64,000 nt of DNA, taken from Isoetes taiwanensis. Its lineage: Eukaryota; Streptophyta; Lycopodiopsida; Isoetales; Isoetaceae. Under the pieces are notes generated by a model. It had not been told where the DNA came from. It did not search any database and was given only the letters and a program-made list of their open reading frames with translations. Position 1 is the first letter of the stretch. Every line of letters begins with the position of its first letter. Positions 35,008 to 47,042 of the stretch are shown here, one piece after another. The position numbers were made by a program, and so were the translations under genes. Where the stretch lies: assembly GCA_021234155.1 (NCBI GenBank), contig JAJEKV010000021.1:15635563-15699562 (forward strand). Reading direction: 5' to 3'.

Positions 35008-35178
35008 TTGAAAGTTTCCACACCACCTTGGTAGCTTGTACATATTAAGAGTCAATTGTATTCAATTTGCTTCCCATTCCCCCTTTTAATTCTTGAAAGT
35101 TTCCACACCACCTTGGTAGCTTGTACATATTAAGAGTCAATTGTATTCAATTTGCTTCCCATTCCCCCTTTTTAATTC
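35008..35178. repeat. 85-bp tandem duplication, copy 2
   Basis: Counterpart of 19458-19627. Confidence 0.75.
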
Positions 35179-35683
35179 TTTCTCCCTATAGATGGTCGGT
35201 GCTAAAGCCGCTATTGTCGCATGCCTTTGCACATGGTGAACTCAGGCTTTGTTTCTTTTGTGCGAGCATTGGTTTTCTATTGGTCTCATTAGTGGGCAGT
35301 CAATAAGATTTGTAGTCAATGTTTAAAATTATAAGATAGATAAGAATTTTAAAGATAAGATTAGATAAGATAAGACATTTTAAAAGGCATTTACTGACAT
35401 TATTAAACTACTAAATTAAAGATAAGCCGCCATGTAGCCGTCCTTTCCAAGGACCTATTCTATTGTGTGCGTGAACCTAAGAGAAAAGCTTTGTTTGTTC
35501 TGTAGCAGTTCTTTTCAAGGAGATCTCCCTAATTTATTGTGTGCATGAACCAAAGAAATGACTAACATTTTGTTTGTTCTGCAATTTACATCAATGTGGG
35601 GTTGGATGGATTCACATGCATCCCATTGATGTGCCTGGTAGATACATCTTTTAGCGGGAAAGAATCGTTTATATATCTTTCTC

Positions 35684-35700
35684 ATGAATATAGTAATTTA
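35684..35700. other. Empty Helitron target site
   Basis: ATGAATATAGTAATTTA is continuous here. In copy 1 the same bases are split between A (20139) and T (24257) by 4117 bp. Confidence 0.92.
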
Positions 35701-36129
35701 TATTCCGTCTTATTTATTTGTTAGTGTTGTATTAATGTTTGGATATATTTAGATTGATGTCATGCTTGTAGCCTCAAAGGATTCTCTCGAGACAAAACTC
35801 TCTCTCTAGCACCCAAGAGACTCTCTCTCTAGTGCCTTGTCCATTTTTCTCTCTCTTTAGGGTTTACACTCTCTCTCTCTCTAGGGTTTTCAAGCACTTT
35901 CTCCCTCTACACTTCGAGCCCCTTCCCTCAACTTGTCAGCTCATTTTTATCTCTGCTACCTTTGCAATGCACCCTTTTATTACTCTCTCTACTTCCCTAA
36001 TTTTCGTGGCCACTTTCTCTCCCCAAGATTTTGTCATATGGCAATGCTTTTTCGCTAGAAATGGCTCAAAGCATGAATAGTCTCATAGAACATTTTTAAG
36101 CCAGCGTAAAAGTCTGGTCGAGTGGCTAT
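35701..36129. other. Pyrimidine-rich non-coding DNA, copy 2
   Basis: Counterpart of 24257-24689. No gene is recognised. Confidence 0.45.
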
Positions 36130-37745
36130 ATGAGAGGTGCTTTCGGGCCGCCATTTGCAACCAATGAGCGACCATTGGATAGCATTATCAAGGTTCTCAG
36201 GGATGCCCTCTCTCACCAACACTCTTTGGACTCTACATTGATCACGTCGAGCATTGGCTTGCCGACGGTAGTGGGTTCGAGTTCAACTGTTGCACCAGGT
36301 CGCCAGACAGCTAACATATGTAGATGATGTGGAACTTCTAGCATACAGCTTGGCAGACATGCAATGCCTTGATGCCTTGGACACATTCTGCCAGGCAACA
36401 GACATGTGCGCCAACCTTGGCCAAGACGAAGGTGGTCCTCATATCATCATCCCGCCAGCCAAGGATCCCTTCCATCAGTTACCACGGATAAAATGTAGAG
36501 GTAGCACCAAGTTACAAGCACCTTGGAGTGGAGTTTCCTTCTGCCATGTACTAGGACACTTCTATTCGACTGCGGGTGACAACAGGCTGGAACCCACTAT
36601 ATGCAATGCAGAACAACATCCACAGAGTGGAGCTGTATGACTGGGATCATTAGTCGCACCTGTATAGGGTCTTGGTGGAGCCTATCCTTTTGTAGCGGGT
36701 TGAAGTCTGGGGGTCAATATGGTGTCCCTCGCCATTTGGAATGAACTGAAGTAGGTGCAAAAAGTCTTCTTGACACGGTGCTAGGGTGTAGTCCACGGTC
36801 CCGTGATCAAATCTGTTGTAGGAGATAGATTTCTTGCCTCTTCAGAGGGCAACCCTTGACCGCCACATTTTCTACTTTTAGATTGTGGTCGGTATGGATA
36901 ATTCTTGTCTCTCTCACCCTAGCCTACCGCGGTGGCAATGGGGATCACGGTGCTTGAAGGCTGGCGAAAGACAAAGAGAGCTCGATGGGCGGCCAAATGG
37001 AATGTTCCGCGGCACATGTGCATACAGGAGTGCGACAGTCTGGATCACCTTGATGTGAGACAATACCTTGATGCCTACTTCCTTAGCAAGTTTTGGGATG
37101 CTGGCACCCTTGAGATCAAGCCATCATATTACTGGCACCACATCCCCTCACACATTGGAACGGAGCCCGCAACATTACCTGTGCAACCACCTGCCTATGA
37201 AAAAGTGGAGACTCATTGCCTCAATCCGCACAGGGGCGCACCATCTCCGAATTGAGATGGGTCGCTGGAATGGGGAGTCACGACAGGACATGCTTTGTCA
37301 ACGTTGCCAAGCAAGAGCCGTTGAGGATGAATATCACACCAATTGGAGCCATCCAGCGTATGATCAGCTCCGGACACATTACACTGAGCTAATCAGGCCT
37401 AGCCAATCCTTACATATGATATTGGGCACGACTTCAGTACGGACACTGGCATTGTACCTCCAAGAGGTCATGGACATGCAGGATCAGCTATGTCCAGCAC
37501 CACTCACCTGACATGCATCTCATGATGCGTGGTAATGTGTTTTGTATATTTTGTACATGTGTACAATTTCACAACATTCTTATTGATGCCACAGTTTCCC
37601 CCCAAAAAACTCTTCAGGACGAGGGGTTTTTTAATCCGGATTGTAATAAATCTGTTGCACCCTTTGTATTGGGTCCCATAGGTAGCTGGGTCTCCGTGAA
37701 CGCTAAAAATCCTTATATTCTATTTTATTCTATTCTATTCTATTA
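36130..37745 (+). pseudogene. Truncated LINE: reverse transcriptase C-terminal part and 3-prime end, copy 2
   Basis: Same content as 24690-26303: LSPTLFGLYIDHVEHW-type frame, LTYVDDVELLAY near 36311-36347, the LRIEMGRWNGESRQDMLCQR segment near 37240-37300, and the ATTCT-tailed 3-prime end. Around 36130-36190 and 36925-37030 it differs from copy 1 mostly at CAG/CTG-type sites. Confidence 0.8.
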
Positions 37746-37769
37746 TATTTTCTCCTTCCCTTTCAACAA

Positions 37770-38065
37770 GGTAATGGCGCGGACTAAGTGACTTTGTAAT
37801 AGTTCTTTACTTTTTTGTGCGGACTGAGTGACTTTGTCATAGTTCTTTACTTCCTTGCCATTGAGTGACTTTATGATAGTTCTTTACTTTTTTTCCACTT
37901 TCTCTCTCCTTGCCTTCCGTCGTAAAAGCGTGGACTGCATGCTTTTGCCACTCTCTCTCTCCTTGCCTTCCAAGCGGACTGAGTGACTTTGTGATAGTCC
38001 TTTACTTTTTTGCTAGGATTGAGTGATATTGTGATAGTTCTTTACGTTTGTACCACTTTGTCTCT
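37770..38065 (+). repeat. ~45-bp monomer-like repeats upstream of the second LINE, copy 2
   Basis: Counterpart of 26320-26640: GAGTGACTTTGTGATAGTTC repeats. A C-run followed by an A-run (38239-38275) lies between it and ORF1. Confidence 0.5.
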
Positions 38066-38432
38066 CCTTGCCTAGTAGCTAATTTCTCTCTCTTGCTGCT
38101 TGAGCTAGAGATACATGGGCTTTGCTTAATCTCGCCATTCAATATCCAGATTACCTCATTCCCTCAATCTCATCCCAAAGGAATTCCGACCATAGCCAAA
38201 ATTGAACCCCTCCCCTTACCCCCCCTCACACACCACATCCCCCCCCCCCCCAAAAAAAAAAAAAAAAAAAAAAAAGCGAATCTTGTATCAACCATCGAGG
38301 GTGGGCGTCGATTGTGCTTTGCTTTCATCCTTTAAAATAGTCAAGCCCTCAAGAAGCCCTTAGCTCCTTGAACTTTACTACCTTTCGGTCCCTCCCTCCT
38401 TCCTTCCTAGCTTCTAGACCCTTACTTTAGCC

Positions 38433-39731
38433 ATGGCAACCCTAGTGATAGAGAAACCAAAGAAGTCTTGCATCCCTTCAACCTATCCCACTGATATGCA
38501 TGTCGATGACTCTGACGCAAGGTCTGCCCCCCCAAAAAAAAAAAAACAACAACAAAAACCACGACATGCAGACATGGCATCGAGATCTCCTGAGAGAGTA
38601 TGTAGACATAATTCCCATCCGCAGACCAGATGATACTGGCGAAATCGATAGGTATACACTGAAAAGGAAGGCGGAAGCAAAAACATGTGCAACAAGCATG
38701 GCCCATCAGACACAGGGTGGATACACCCATCTAGTAGCAAGTCGTGTCAATCCATCATTATTAGCTATATTGGACTAGATACCTGAGGAACATTGGAAGT
38801 AGATTCAAGCGATTGGAGGGAAACATAGCCCAAATTGCATCTTTGGCAGAAGATGTGCACGGGCTCTACACCTAGACTGCTCAAGAAACAACTGACCACA
38901 GAAAAGTAACAAGTTTCTAGCACGGAAACTCGCATCTAATAGCTTGAGGGAGGTCTTCACCTAGCACATGCTGAAAGGCAGCAAGTTAGAGCGCGTCTCG
39001 GATCTCCAGATCACTCTGGAAATCCTGTCCACCAGGATAGATACCATAGCTCGAGTCTGAGAACATTTTGAGTAAGAGACTTGGACAACTCTCTCGACTT
39101 TATACAAATGCAGAAGAGGTAGGCAATGAGGCACAACACCAACACCTCCATACCCTCTAAGGCAAGGTCAGCAGTATGTAGAAACACTCCTCGGCTACGA
39201 AAGGGAGATGGCCTCCAAACTTCCACGCATTGTCAATTTCATAGTTGTCGATACACTGATAACAGACGCCATATTGTGCTGGGGGGATGAAGCTGAAGGG
39301 CACCTCAATGTATATCGATCATGATCTCACCCATCCGTAACAAAAGCAACACATAAGGGAGCTAGCTCATGTGTGGACCATTAACTGCACCGAAGGTGCA
39401 TCGGCCCCAATCCAAGACAAAGCGCAAGGATTTAGACCACCCAACACTGAGGTCAGGGAGGCAATGCATAGAGCTGCTAAAACCCTTCGGGTGTTGCCGT
39501 CACAACTGCTACTAGAGCTCCTAGAGCTGCTACTACACCCACTGTTGAAGCTGATGTTGATACTACCACTCCTATCATAGCCAATTCTGCTCAGCATGCG
39601 ATTGTTGCTTCTCCTGCTTCATCTATTGCACGTTCTGACACCCCTCGGAGTGCTGCTACTAGTTCCGCTACGTCTGCACATCGCGTTGGTGTTGCCCCCC
39701 TTGTTGGTGCTGCTGGTTTGGCCATCAAATA
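38433..39731 (+). pseudogene. LINE ORF1 (coiled-coil, Ala/Thr-rich C-terminus)
   Basis: Starts MATLVIEKPKKSCIPSTYPT at 38433. Coding is distributed over frames: LREYVDIIPIRRPDDTGEID (about 38590-38650), a coiled-coil-like stretch near 39000-39110 (DLQITLEILSTRIDTIARV in one frame), and an Ala/Thr/Ser-rich end (SGVAVTTATRAPRAATTPTV to LVGAAGLAIK) stopping with TAG at 39729-39731. As an ORF1 it would bind LINE RNA; no zinc knuckle is seen. ORF2 starts 18 bp downstream, a normal LINE spacing. Confidence 0.6.
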
Positions 39732-39748
39732 GGGACAATGCTTGCACA

Positions 39749-42055
39749 TGATCCCTTGGAATTGCAGGGGCTTCCCTTGGCACAAGGGGGATAGTCTCAA
39801 CTCCGCTGCTGCAGACATATATCTCATCTTCCTTATGGACCTGGGAACATGTTACATACAGGATATCGAACCTACCAGGATATCAGCACTACTCATTGTT
39901 CAATGAGTGCACAACAAACAGGGTCATGGGGATGTCGTCTGCTACTGTTGCACATGCTTGACATCATTAGTTTCTTTGCAGAAGATGACACAACCATACC
40001 TCTGGGTCACGTGCAGAGCCACAATAGCGACAACCATTTGCTGATAGCATGCTACTTTCTGCATACAGTCCAACTTCTACCACTACAACACATATGTGGA
40101 TAGGCATCCTTACATCAATCTATATGATGATATATATATGTACAGACAATTGGATATGCACACACGGGAATAGAACCGCCCACAAAGTTTAACCCATTGG
40201 CAGAAGGCGTACTGCAGCTTTGCCTTGTAGATACTACTTTGCGACGTACATCAGCCCACCAGGTTATATGACATGGCCAGCAATTGCTTCATATGTGCAG
40301 TGTTATTCCGGCTACATCTACAGGTAGGAAAATCAGGAAGGCAGTTCTATCATTGTGGATTAGGTGCAACGGATGGCAGAGACGAAGAGGTTGACTCAGA
40401 TCACCAACCGTTTTTTCTCCAAGTGGATGGGCAATCTGCTCGGACCACATACGATCCAACCCCCCAATTGCTTGAGTTGCGATTGGATTATGATGGCGCA
40501 AAGACTTATGCCTCACACTACAACAACAATAGACTGACTAGTTGGTCAGTGTCCTTATGATTGCTGTGGAGAGATGCTTCGGCAGAAGCCATCCATGGAG
40601 GACATTGGGAACTACAACCTTCCCTCATAACCCAAAGGGGCGTCACCTTGTGGAACCTGTCAAAACCATGTGCATTAACGGAGGGGGGGGGGTACACTTT
40701 TGTGTATGTATACTAGGGGTCATATGGATTTTTGGATATTCTTCTAGTTATAAAACCATGCAAAAAGTGGTTAAATTTTCCTATGGGAAACATGTATACT
40801 AGGGGGGGTTTTTGGCTACCCTATGCACACAGGTAGTATGTCCCGTCTAAAGAAGGTGGATCCTCTTGGTCATAACCAGTGGTTTGATGCTGAATGTTAT
40901 AGGGGGCTCAAGCACTAGCTTTGACAGGTCACTGAACGTGCTCTGCACCTCCTTGCAATTAGGAATACTGTCTTTTCGTAAAAGAAAAGAAAGCCATATA
41001 TATAATGGAGCATCTGAGGAAAATATTTTACCTCCTAGACAGACATCCCGGGATACTCTGGAGAAAGGTATTGAGCAAATATCTGCATCCTGCAAGAAAC
41101 ATCACTTCAAACCAATGGATATAATACTTGCGCCAGCTCTATGATCCTCCTGGGGTCTGATCAAAGGTACCTCCACAGAGAGGCCCGACCTTGAAAATCA
41201 TAAAGACGGATGTCACTCAGGGCCTGCAGCATCTCGCCAATGGCAAGGCAGCAGAATTGGATGGCATACAAGCAGAGTTGATCAAATGGACGGGCCCACT
41301 AATAGTGTCCATCCTGACTGCCCTATTCAACAAGGCATTACAGAAATTATTTTCTTAACAGTGGACCACTAACATGGTAGTTTTTGTCTATAAGGCAAGA
41401 GACCACACAACCCAGCCAACTACAGAACAATTGTGGCCCAGTTCACTCCTTGCAAAATTGATAGTCACATCCTTGAACAACAATTGGCAATATGGGCAGA
41501 GGAGACAGAAGTGCGAACACCCATACAGGTAGGATTCACGTCCCGACACTCCACCATTGACCATATATTCACACTCCAGACCTTGATTGAAGACAACCAA
41601 AACTGCCACTAGGATCTTTACTTTCATCGACTTTGCAAAGGCTTTTAACACTGTGCCTCGAGAAAAGTTGTGAAAAAGGCTAAGACAGTTGGGAGCCGCT
41701 AAAGTCTTGCAAAATGTGGTGTATATAGACTATGAGACATATATCGACCTACTAACACCAACAGGACAACCTGTCAATAATAGTATTAGTGTTCGCCAGG
41801 GATGCCCCCTCTCCCCAACATTATTTGACCTCTACAACAATGACCAATTGAAGGGGTGTCTTACTGATTATGGGGGTGACGGAGCTCATCTTATGCATCA
41901 GATCATGAGGCAACTCATATACGCAAATGATGTAGACCTCCTAGTCCATGCCCTGTAAGTCATGCAGCAACATCGAATACTCTTTGTCAGGCCATTGGAA
42001 TTAGGGTCAATTTGGCCAAGACTAAGGTCTTACTGGTTTTTTCTTCACCATCATT
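39749..42055 (+). pseudogene. LINE ORF2: AP-type endonuclease and reverse transcriptase, 3-prime truncated
   Basis: ATG at 39749 gives MIPWNCRGFPWHKGDSLNSA, the WNCRG start typical of LINE endonucleases. Endonuclease remnants continue in mixed frames to about 40690 (IPLGHVQSHNSDNHLL; LGATDGRDEEVDSDHQPFFL). RT blocks follow: ANGKAAELDGIQAEL (about 41237-41281), YRTIVAQFTP and VGFTSRHSTIDHIFTLQTLI (about 41420-41590), FIDFAKAFNTVPREK-like words (about 41625-41670), VRQGCPLSPTLFDLY (about 41791-41835), and LIYANDVDLLVH (about 41918-41953), where the catalytic YxDD reads YAND. It ends at NLAKTKV near 42030, where another element's sequence begins. Multiple frameshifts make it inactive. Confidence 0.75.
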
Positions 42056-42232
42056 CATTTAAATTGAAATTATGTCTTAATTTTGGGACAAATTTCATAT
42101 TGTATGTTTTTAATAGCATATTCAAATCACACAAACCACCACAACATTATGAAAATGTAATCTCATACTATTTACAAAATAATCAATATTTTACAATATA
42201 GCACCATATTATAAAAACGTGATGAAGAAAAT

Positions 42233-42425
42233 TTACATAGTTATTTTTTCCTCAAGCACCCCCAATGATATCATAGCCTTCTTCCTGATATTCTGAGGTA
42301 TTGTAATTCTCATATTTCTACCTGGAACGGTTTTTGGAGTCCATGAGTAGAATACACTTTCATAGTCTAGCCAAAGATTAGGATCACTCGGACTTCTCCT
42401 CCATTTCTTTGTCCAACAATCTAAG
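42233..42425 (-). pseudogene. C-terminal part of the DUF7869-type transposase-like gene
   Basis: The minus strand reads WRRSPSDPNLWLDYESVFYS, WTPKTVPGRNMRITIPQNIR and KKAMISLGVLEEK to a TAA at 42233-42235. Its frame runs up to the left end of element A. The matching upstream part resumes at 53319 on the other side of that element. See the entry at 53319-55443. Confidence 0.6.
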
Positions 42426-42427
42426 TA

Positions 42428-42450
42428 CGGGTCCTCGCACGTTACGGTGT
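42428..42450 (+). repeat. Left TIR of element A
   Basis: CGGGTCCTCGCA is exactly inverted at 53305-53316; similarity continues imperfectly for about 10 more bases. Confidence 0.8.
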
Positions 42451-42751
42451 CTCATTTTTAGTGTCCTTTTGTCCACCCAAATTAGCATTATTTTTTAGTA
42501 TTATGGGAAGAGGGAAATTCAAAATTAACGAGAATATCGGGGGTGGTTGATTCCCCCTTTCTCGAGGGAGAGAGATCTCGTTTCTTTCTTTCCATCCATT
42601 TTTTGTTCAATCTTCTTGTGATCCAATGACTAATGACGAAGACAGGAGGCGGAAATGGCGTTTGCAGAAGCAATGACAAAGAGCAAGCAAGATGAGGCAA
42701 CAATTGTCAAATGAAAATTTAGATTGAAGTATTGAGCACTCAAAAAAGCAA

Positions 42752-45692
42752 TTGCAACATGCAGCCTCCATAATCACGAAAACATTTTTGGATTTGACAG
42801 GTTCTATGTCTACAGACCAGAAGAAAAAAGTATGGCATCTAGTGGAGAACAGCAAAGTTATGCAGGTTGCAGTGTCTGATAAGGAAAAGATTGTTCACAG
42901 TGAAATTGTCGGTAGCATCCAAGAAACCATACAGCATGTGAAAGGAGTGGAGTCCAATGACAAATTAGCAGCAAAAAGAGCAGCATTAGTCATGGCACTT
43001 GGGAAGGTCAGGCATGGAAGCAAAAGATTAGCTGCCAAGGCTTTAGGAATTCATCCAAGGAATTGTTCCAGAGCTAAGAAGCACCGTGTTGCAATTAGTA
43101 ATAAAAACGCATTGTGGGCTCTTGGGGGAAGGAAGAAGAGAAAGGATTCCCTGAGCCAAGAAGTGATTGAAAAAGTTGCGGATTATTGGACAAACTACAC
43201 CAGAGTTTCGCCTAACTTCAAGGACGTCAGATCTGGTAGAGGAAAACATATCCAACACATTACCTTGATGTGAGCCAGGTATACTATCTGTAGATCAGTT
43301 TTTTACTAAGTCTTTTTCACGTTTGCTAATACTAATATTTTTTATAAGTTTTGAAGTATTGATTCTAATATGATTTGCTAATGGAATTAATCTGCACGTT
43401 CTTCTCGTGGTAGCAAGTCTTAGTGCTATTGATTGTTGATAATGGATCATTTTTTGATATAGTGCTAAGGTTTCTCAACTTTATAATGTTGGTGCCACGT
43501 TTAGTAATTGTGTTGATGTTAGTGCCACTGTTAGTGATTTTGTAAATGACAGTGCTAATATTACTAATTTCGTTAATGTTGTTCCACTGTTAGTAATTTT
43601 GTCAATGTTAGCACTAAACTTAATCTGTAGTTAGTGAAGCACCACCTACCACTACAGATTAGCAATGCTTTCATCTCAATGTCCTAGCACTAGTTAGTAG
43701 TTTGGTTTGCTAAGGGTTATGTTGTAATGCTAATGGAATCAGTAATTAGTTCTAAGTTGCTATTCATTAGCAGTTGTTTTTTCTAGTGGTATTAGCATTA
43801 GCATTTACTAAGTCGTTTTCTATTCTTATTCTGCATACAGAATTCTTCACTAGTTTCAAGCAAGACAATCTAGATGTTCAAATTAAGTAAAGAGCCTTCG
43901 AGGAATTAAAGCCTTACTTTGTTGTAAAGCTATCTGAATTCAATACCTGTTGTTGCGTTATCATGAGAGGATGTCAATGCTGAGGGAAGGGGTGAAGAAC
44001 ATGAGGAAAAAGTCCATGGTGCACGGTGCAGATTGCACCTGTGAGTGCAAGATATGTGAACACAAGCCAAGTAGGGTGCAATGCAGCAAGACATGTTTGG
44101 CAGTCTAACAGTGACATGTGGAGAAGCATGGTTTGCCCAAAGCCTGAAGGTGAGGAGTGGCACAATGAAGCATACTTATCAGGAACCTGCAGCAAATGTG
44201 GTGTGGACAAAATGGAAAGGTGTCCAAAAGAAGAAACAAAGGACAGTACCTCAAAAATCACTTGGGAGAACATAGACTACATTGAAATTGGTAAGGATAA
44301 AAATGGCAAACCCAAAAAAAGAATTGAGCATCAATATTTACAGACTTCACCCAATGTTTTGATGGAAACCTTCAGATCTAAAGCAAAGGAGTTTGTGACA
44401 CATAATTTCAGGTATAAATGGCAGCAAGCCATGTTTAGACAACTACTGAACAGGTTTGCTGATGATACTATTGTATCAATGGTTGACTTTGCAAAGAATT
44501 ACTCTTTCAAGGAGCAGAATGAAGTCCAGTCCAAGCATTGGCATAATGAGCAGATCACTATTCTTGTGCACCTCACATATAGAAGGGATCCTGAGACACA
44601 AGAAATGATCAAGGAAGAACATTTTTATATATCTGATGACAGAAAACATGATTCTTTGTTTGTGCAGCATTGCTTTCTCTTACACAATCATTGGATGCAA
44701 GAGAAGGAAATCACTTTGAAGAAGCATTATGTCTTCTCAGATGGTGCAGCCTCACAATTCAAAGGTAAAAAATCATTTTACTTTGATGCTAGATTCAAAT
44801 CTTTAACAGGTTTAGACATGATGTGGAACTTTTGGTGCTCTGGCCATGGGAAGGGAGAACATGATGGTGCAGGAGCAGTAATAAAGAGGGCTTTGAGAGC
44901 AGCACAGTTGAAGGGCAGCAAGATGACCAATGCACACGAGGTGGTGGAATGGCTAAAGCAGTACATGTCAACAGCAGCACCCACAACATATAAAAAGAAG
45001 ATTCAAACTGTAAGTAGAACTTTTTGGGAGGTTGAAATAGGACAAGTGGACAGAAAAAATCAGTGAGAAGCAGTCCTATTGAAGGATCTAGAAACCTTCA
45101 TTGTTTCCATGGGTGTTCAAATCACATGACACATTTACATGTCGGAAACCTCTCTTGCTTTTGCACATATTGTTTAGATTTGAATTGGGAATCTTGCCCC
45201 AATGTATCATATACTAAGAAGTTTGAACTAGTTGTGGTACAACCCATCAAAGCTACTATTGAAGAAGAAGTACATGATGAAGGAGAAGAAGCATATATTG
45301 GCAGCGCTGACTTATGTAGCATGCAAGTATCTATAGGTGATGTCTTTGCAGTGGTGGCTCCAAATAACAATCACGAGAATGTGAAATTCTACCTTATCCT
45401 ATGTATCAAAGCTAAGTACTTGGTGTTAGAAGACTTTGTAGATATGCAAGGGCAGAAGTTTGTGAAAGGGGATGAGGTCATAGAAGGGACATACTATGAG
45501 AAGTTGGTGAATTGTAAATCCAACTACAAGTTTTGTAGAGGAAATAAAGCAATTGTTTATGCCACTCAAGTTGCAAATAACAAAGTCAGGTTGGTTCAAG
45601 CAAAGCACGTTGTTAAGTGGGGAGTGGTTTACACTCTAAGTGCCAAAGAAGAACAAGATATTCTAGAGAGGCTTCCCACGTTGTTGGAATAG
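42752..45692 (+). pseudogene. Transposase-like DDE protein of element A, intron-containing, frame-disrupted
   Basis: Exon 1 (42752-about 43281) encodes a basic N-terminus with a helix-turn-helix-like stretch (RHGSKRLAAKALGIHPRN) and KRKDSLSQEVIEKVADYWTN, then, one frame over, THYLDVSQ at a donor (CAG/GTATAC). The acceptor is at about 43840 (CATACAG), followed by FFTSFKQDN, RAFEELKPYFV and NTCCC, then CTCECKICEHKPSRVQCSKT (about 44033-44093), a Cys-rich cluster. The core (44090-45066) has MVDFAKNYSFKEQNEVQSKH (about 44480-44540), HYVFSDGAASQFKGKKSF (about 44725-44780) and FWCSGHGKGEHDGAGAVIKR (about 44829-44890), an order typical of a DDE-like fold. The C-terminal part (45063-45692) includes SPIEGSRNLHCF. 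This layout matches a large family of uncharacterised transposase-like proteins of animals and early-diverging plants. One in-frame stop and about three frameshifts are present. Confidence 0.7.
43282..43840 (+). other. Probable intron with TTAGT/GCTAAT-rich repeats
   Basis: Lies between the donor and acceptor of the transposase-like gene. TTAGTGCTA, TGCTAATA, GTTAGTGCCACTG and similar words recur about ten times. The opposite end of element A (52240-52620) is rich in the same words (TTAGCA, TAGCACAAA). Confidence 0.5.
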
Positions 45693-45814
45693 TGGAAAGA
45701 GCAATTGTGTAAAGGGTACTGTATACTTTTATGAATATAAAGAAGTTTCTGTATTTTGCATTCTCATTTTTGATGCTTAGAATTTTGTACTCGAATGTTG
45801 AGTGAATTCCAAGG

Positions 45815-46070
45815 TAAAACAGAATTAGAAAAAGACACAAGGCACAAATTTACACAAGGCACAAGGTATAACAAAACCACAAATTTACAGAAAGGCACAA
45901 GGCCATCATCCACATTAAAGAAGGCACTAAGGCCTGGATTACAGAAGGCACAAGGTCTGGATTACAGTCGGCACAAGGCCATTACAATTAAAGGCACTAA
46001 GGTCTGGATTAAACAAAAGGCACAAGGGCTGGATTAAACAAAAGGCACAAGGCCTGGATTAAACTGAAAG
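45815..46070. repeat. AGGCACAAGGCCTGGATTA tandem-like repeats, left block
   Basis: About ten imperfect copies of a 23-26-bp unit (AGGCACAAGG or AGGCACTAAGG followed by CTGGATTA). A related block lies at 47645-47850. The peptide read from it is an artefact of the repeat. Confidence 0.7.
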
Positions 46071-46249
46071 CATAATAAAAAGGTATTACAAAACCAATTG
46101 ATTAAAACAGAAAACAATACCAATATGTAGCATAATAACAGGGGGTTTTCTTTGTGTTTTTGTACGCTTTTCACTAAGATTTTCCTATGATTTCGTGATG
46201 TATTCAAATGGATGTACTAATGCATACATCTAGAGTGCACCATTTCTGA

Positions 46250-46455
46250 GCCATTGATTTTAGCCCTTTTTTTTTTCAATGGTCAACAACCAATGGCTCA
46301 CAACAAAAGCCCTTTTTTCGTGCGTGTGGTGTATGATGGGCACATGAAGGGCCCTTGATTTTAGCCTTTTTTTTCAATGGTCAACAACCAATGGCTCACA
46401 ACAAAAGCCCTTTTTTTGTGTGTGTGGTTCATAATGGGCACATGAAGGGCTTGAA
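46250..46455. repeat. Two ~105-bp direct repeats
   Basis: The unit TTGATTTTAGCC...TTTCAATGGTCAACAACCAA...TGGGCACATGAAGGGC occurs twice in succession. Confidence 0.75.
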
Positions 46456-47015
46456 GGGTGCATGTAGTGCAGTTTCCCCGCAGGCAACACATTTCTTATT
46501 ATAACTTTTGATCCAGAGCTCTGTTTGAGATGATTTTTATTGCGTTAGAAAGCTCGCTCCGAGATCTTTTTGATAGTGTATGATATGGATATGTTTGGTT
46601 AAGTTATCTATGCTAAAACAGCAATTTTTCGATCGGGTTTGGTAGGCTTTCACATCTTACCAGCTGATTAATACAGGATTGCGCTATTGGATATTGTTTT
46701 ATGGCTCATTCCGAATGAAGCTTGCAAAAAATTACCATGCATTTTTAGATTTTGAGGCAGTTATTAAGCAAATTCCAAGGCTTCTAGATCCTTGTGCCAA
46801 AGGCTGCTGTTAAATTCAGTTGAAAAATGTTTGTGTATGGGTGTTGCAAACTTTATGACTTTCAGAATAATGGGATCAATCTGCTCTATCTTTATGGTAA
46901 CTTTTACTTATGTTCTATTTGTTTTATTGTGATCAAATTCAAAAGCTACAGGTGATGAAAGCCTCAAATAAATTCTAGTTTTTTTTCTGGTTTGAATTCT
47001 AAAATTTTTGTCACA
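46456..47015. other. Non-coding interior of element A
   Basis: AT-rich with no recognised gene. It ends in a run of ten Gs (about 47020-47029). Confidence 0.4.
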
Positions 47016-47042
47016 CCGGGGGGGGGGGCTTGACGTCCCTAA

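Larger units (their letters stand above)
27451..38891. repeat. Segmental tandem duplication, copy 2
   Basis: Repeats copy 1 without the Helitron: 15.52 kb minus 4.12 kb gives the observed 11.44 kb. It ends inside LINE ORF1 at about 38891, where copy 1 has CCAC/TA/GGG and copy 2 continues with CCAC/AGAAAAG. The LINE therefore continues intact on this side, so this is the side that keeps the ancestral right flank. Confidence 0.9.

Noticed and set aside
11933-38891. The two 11-15-kb repeats as LTRs or as two independent transposon insertions
   Set aside because: The repeats contain a host gene and several unrelated elements, and the right flanks are identical for over 10 kb. This is a segmental tandem duplication.
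27453-38891. Unequal crossing-over between two pogo elements as the origin of the duplication
   Set aside because: That model predicts a third element, or its TA footprint, at about 38891, where the sequence reads CCACAGAAAAG without TA.
45795-46037. 80-codon frame with KGTRPS/QKAQGLD repeats
   Set aside because: It is a translation of the AGGCACAAGG tandem repeat.
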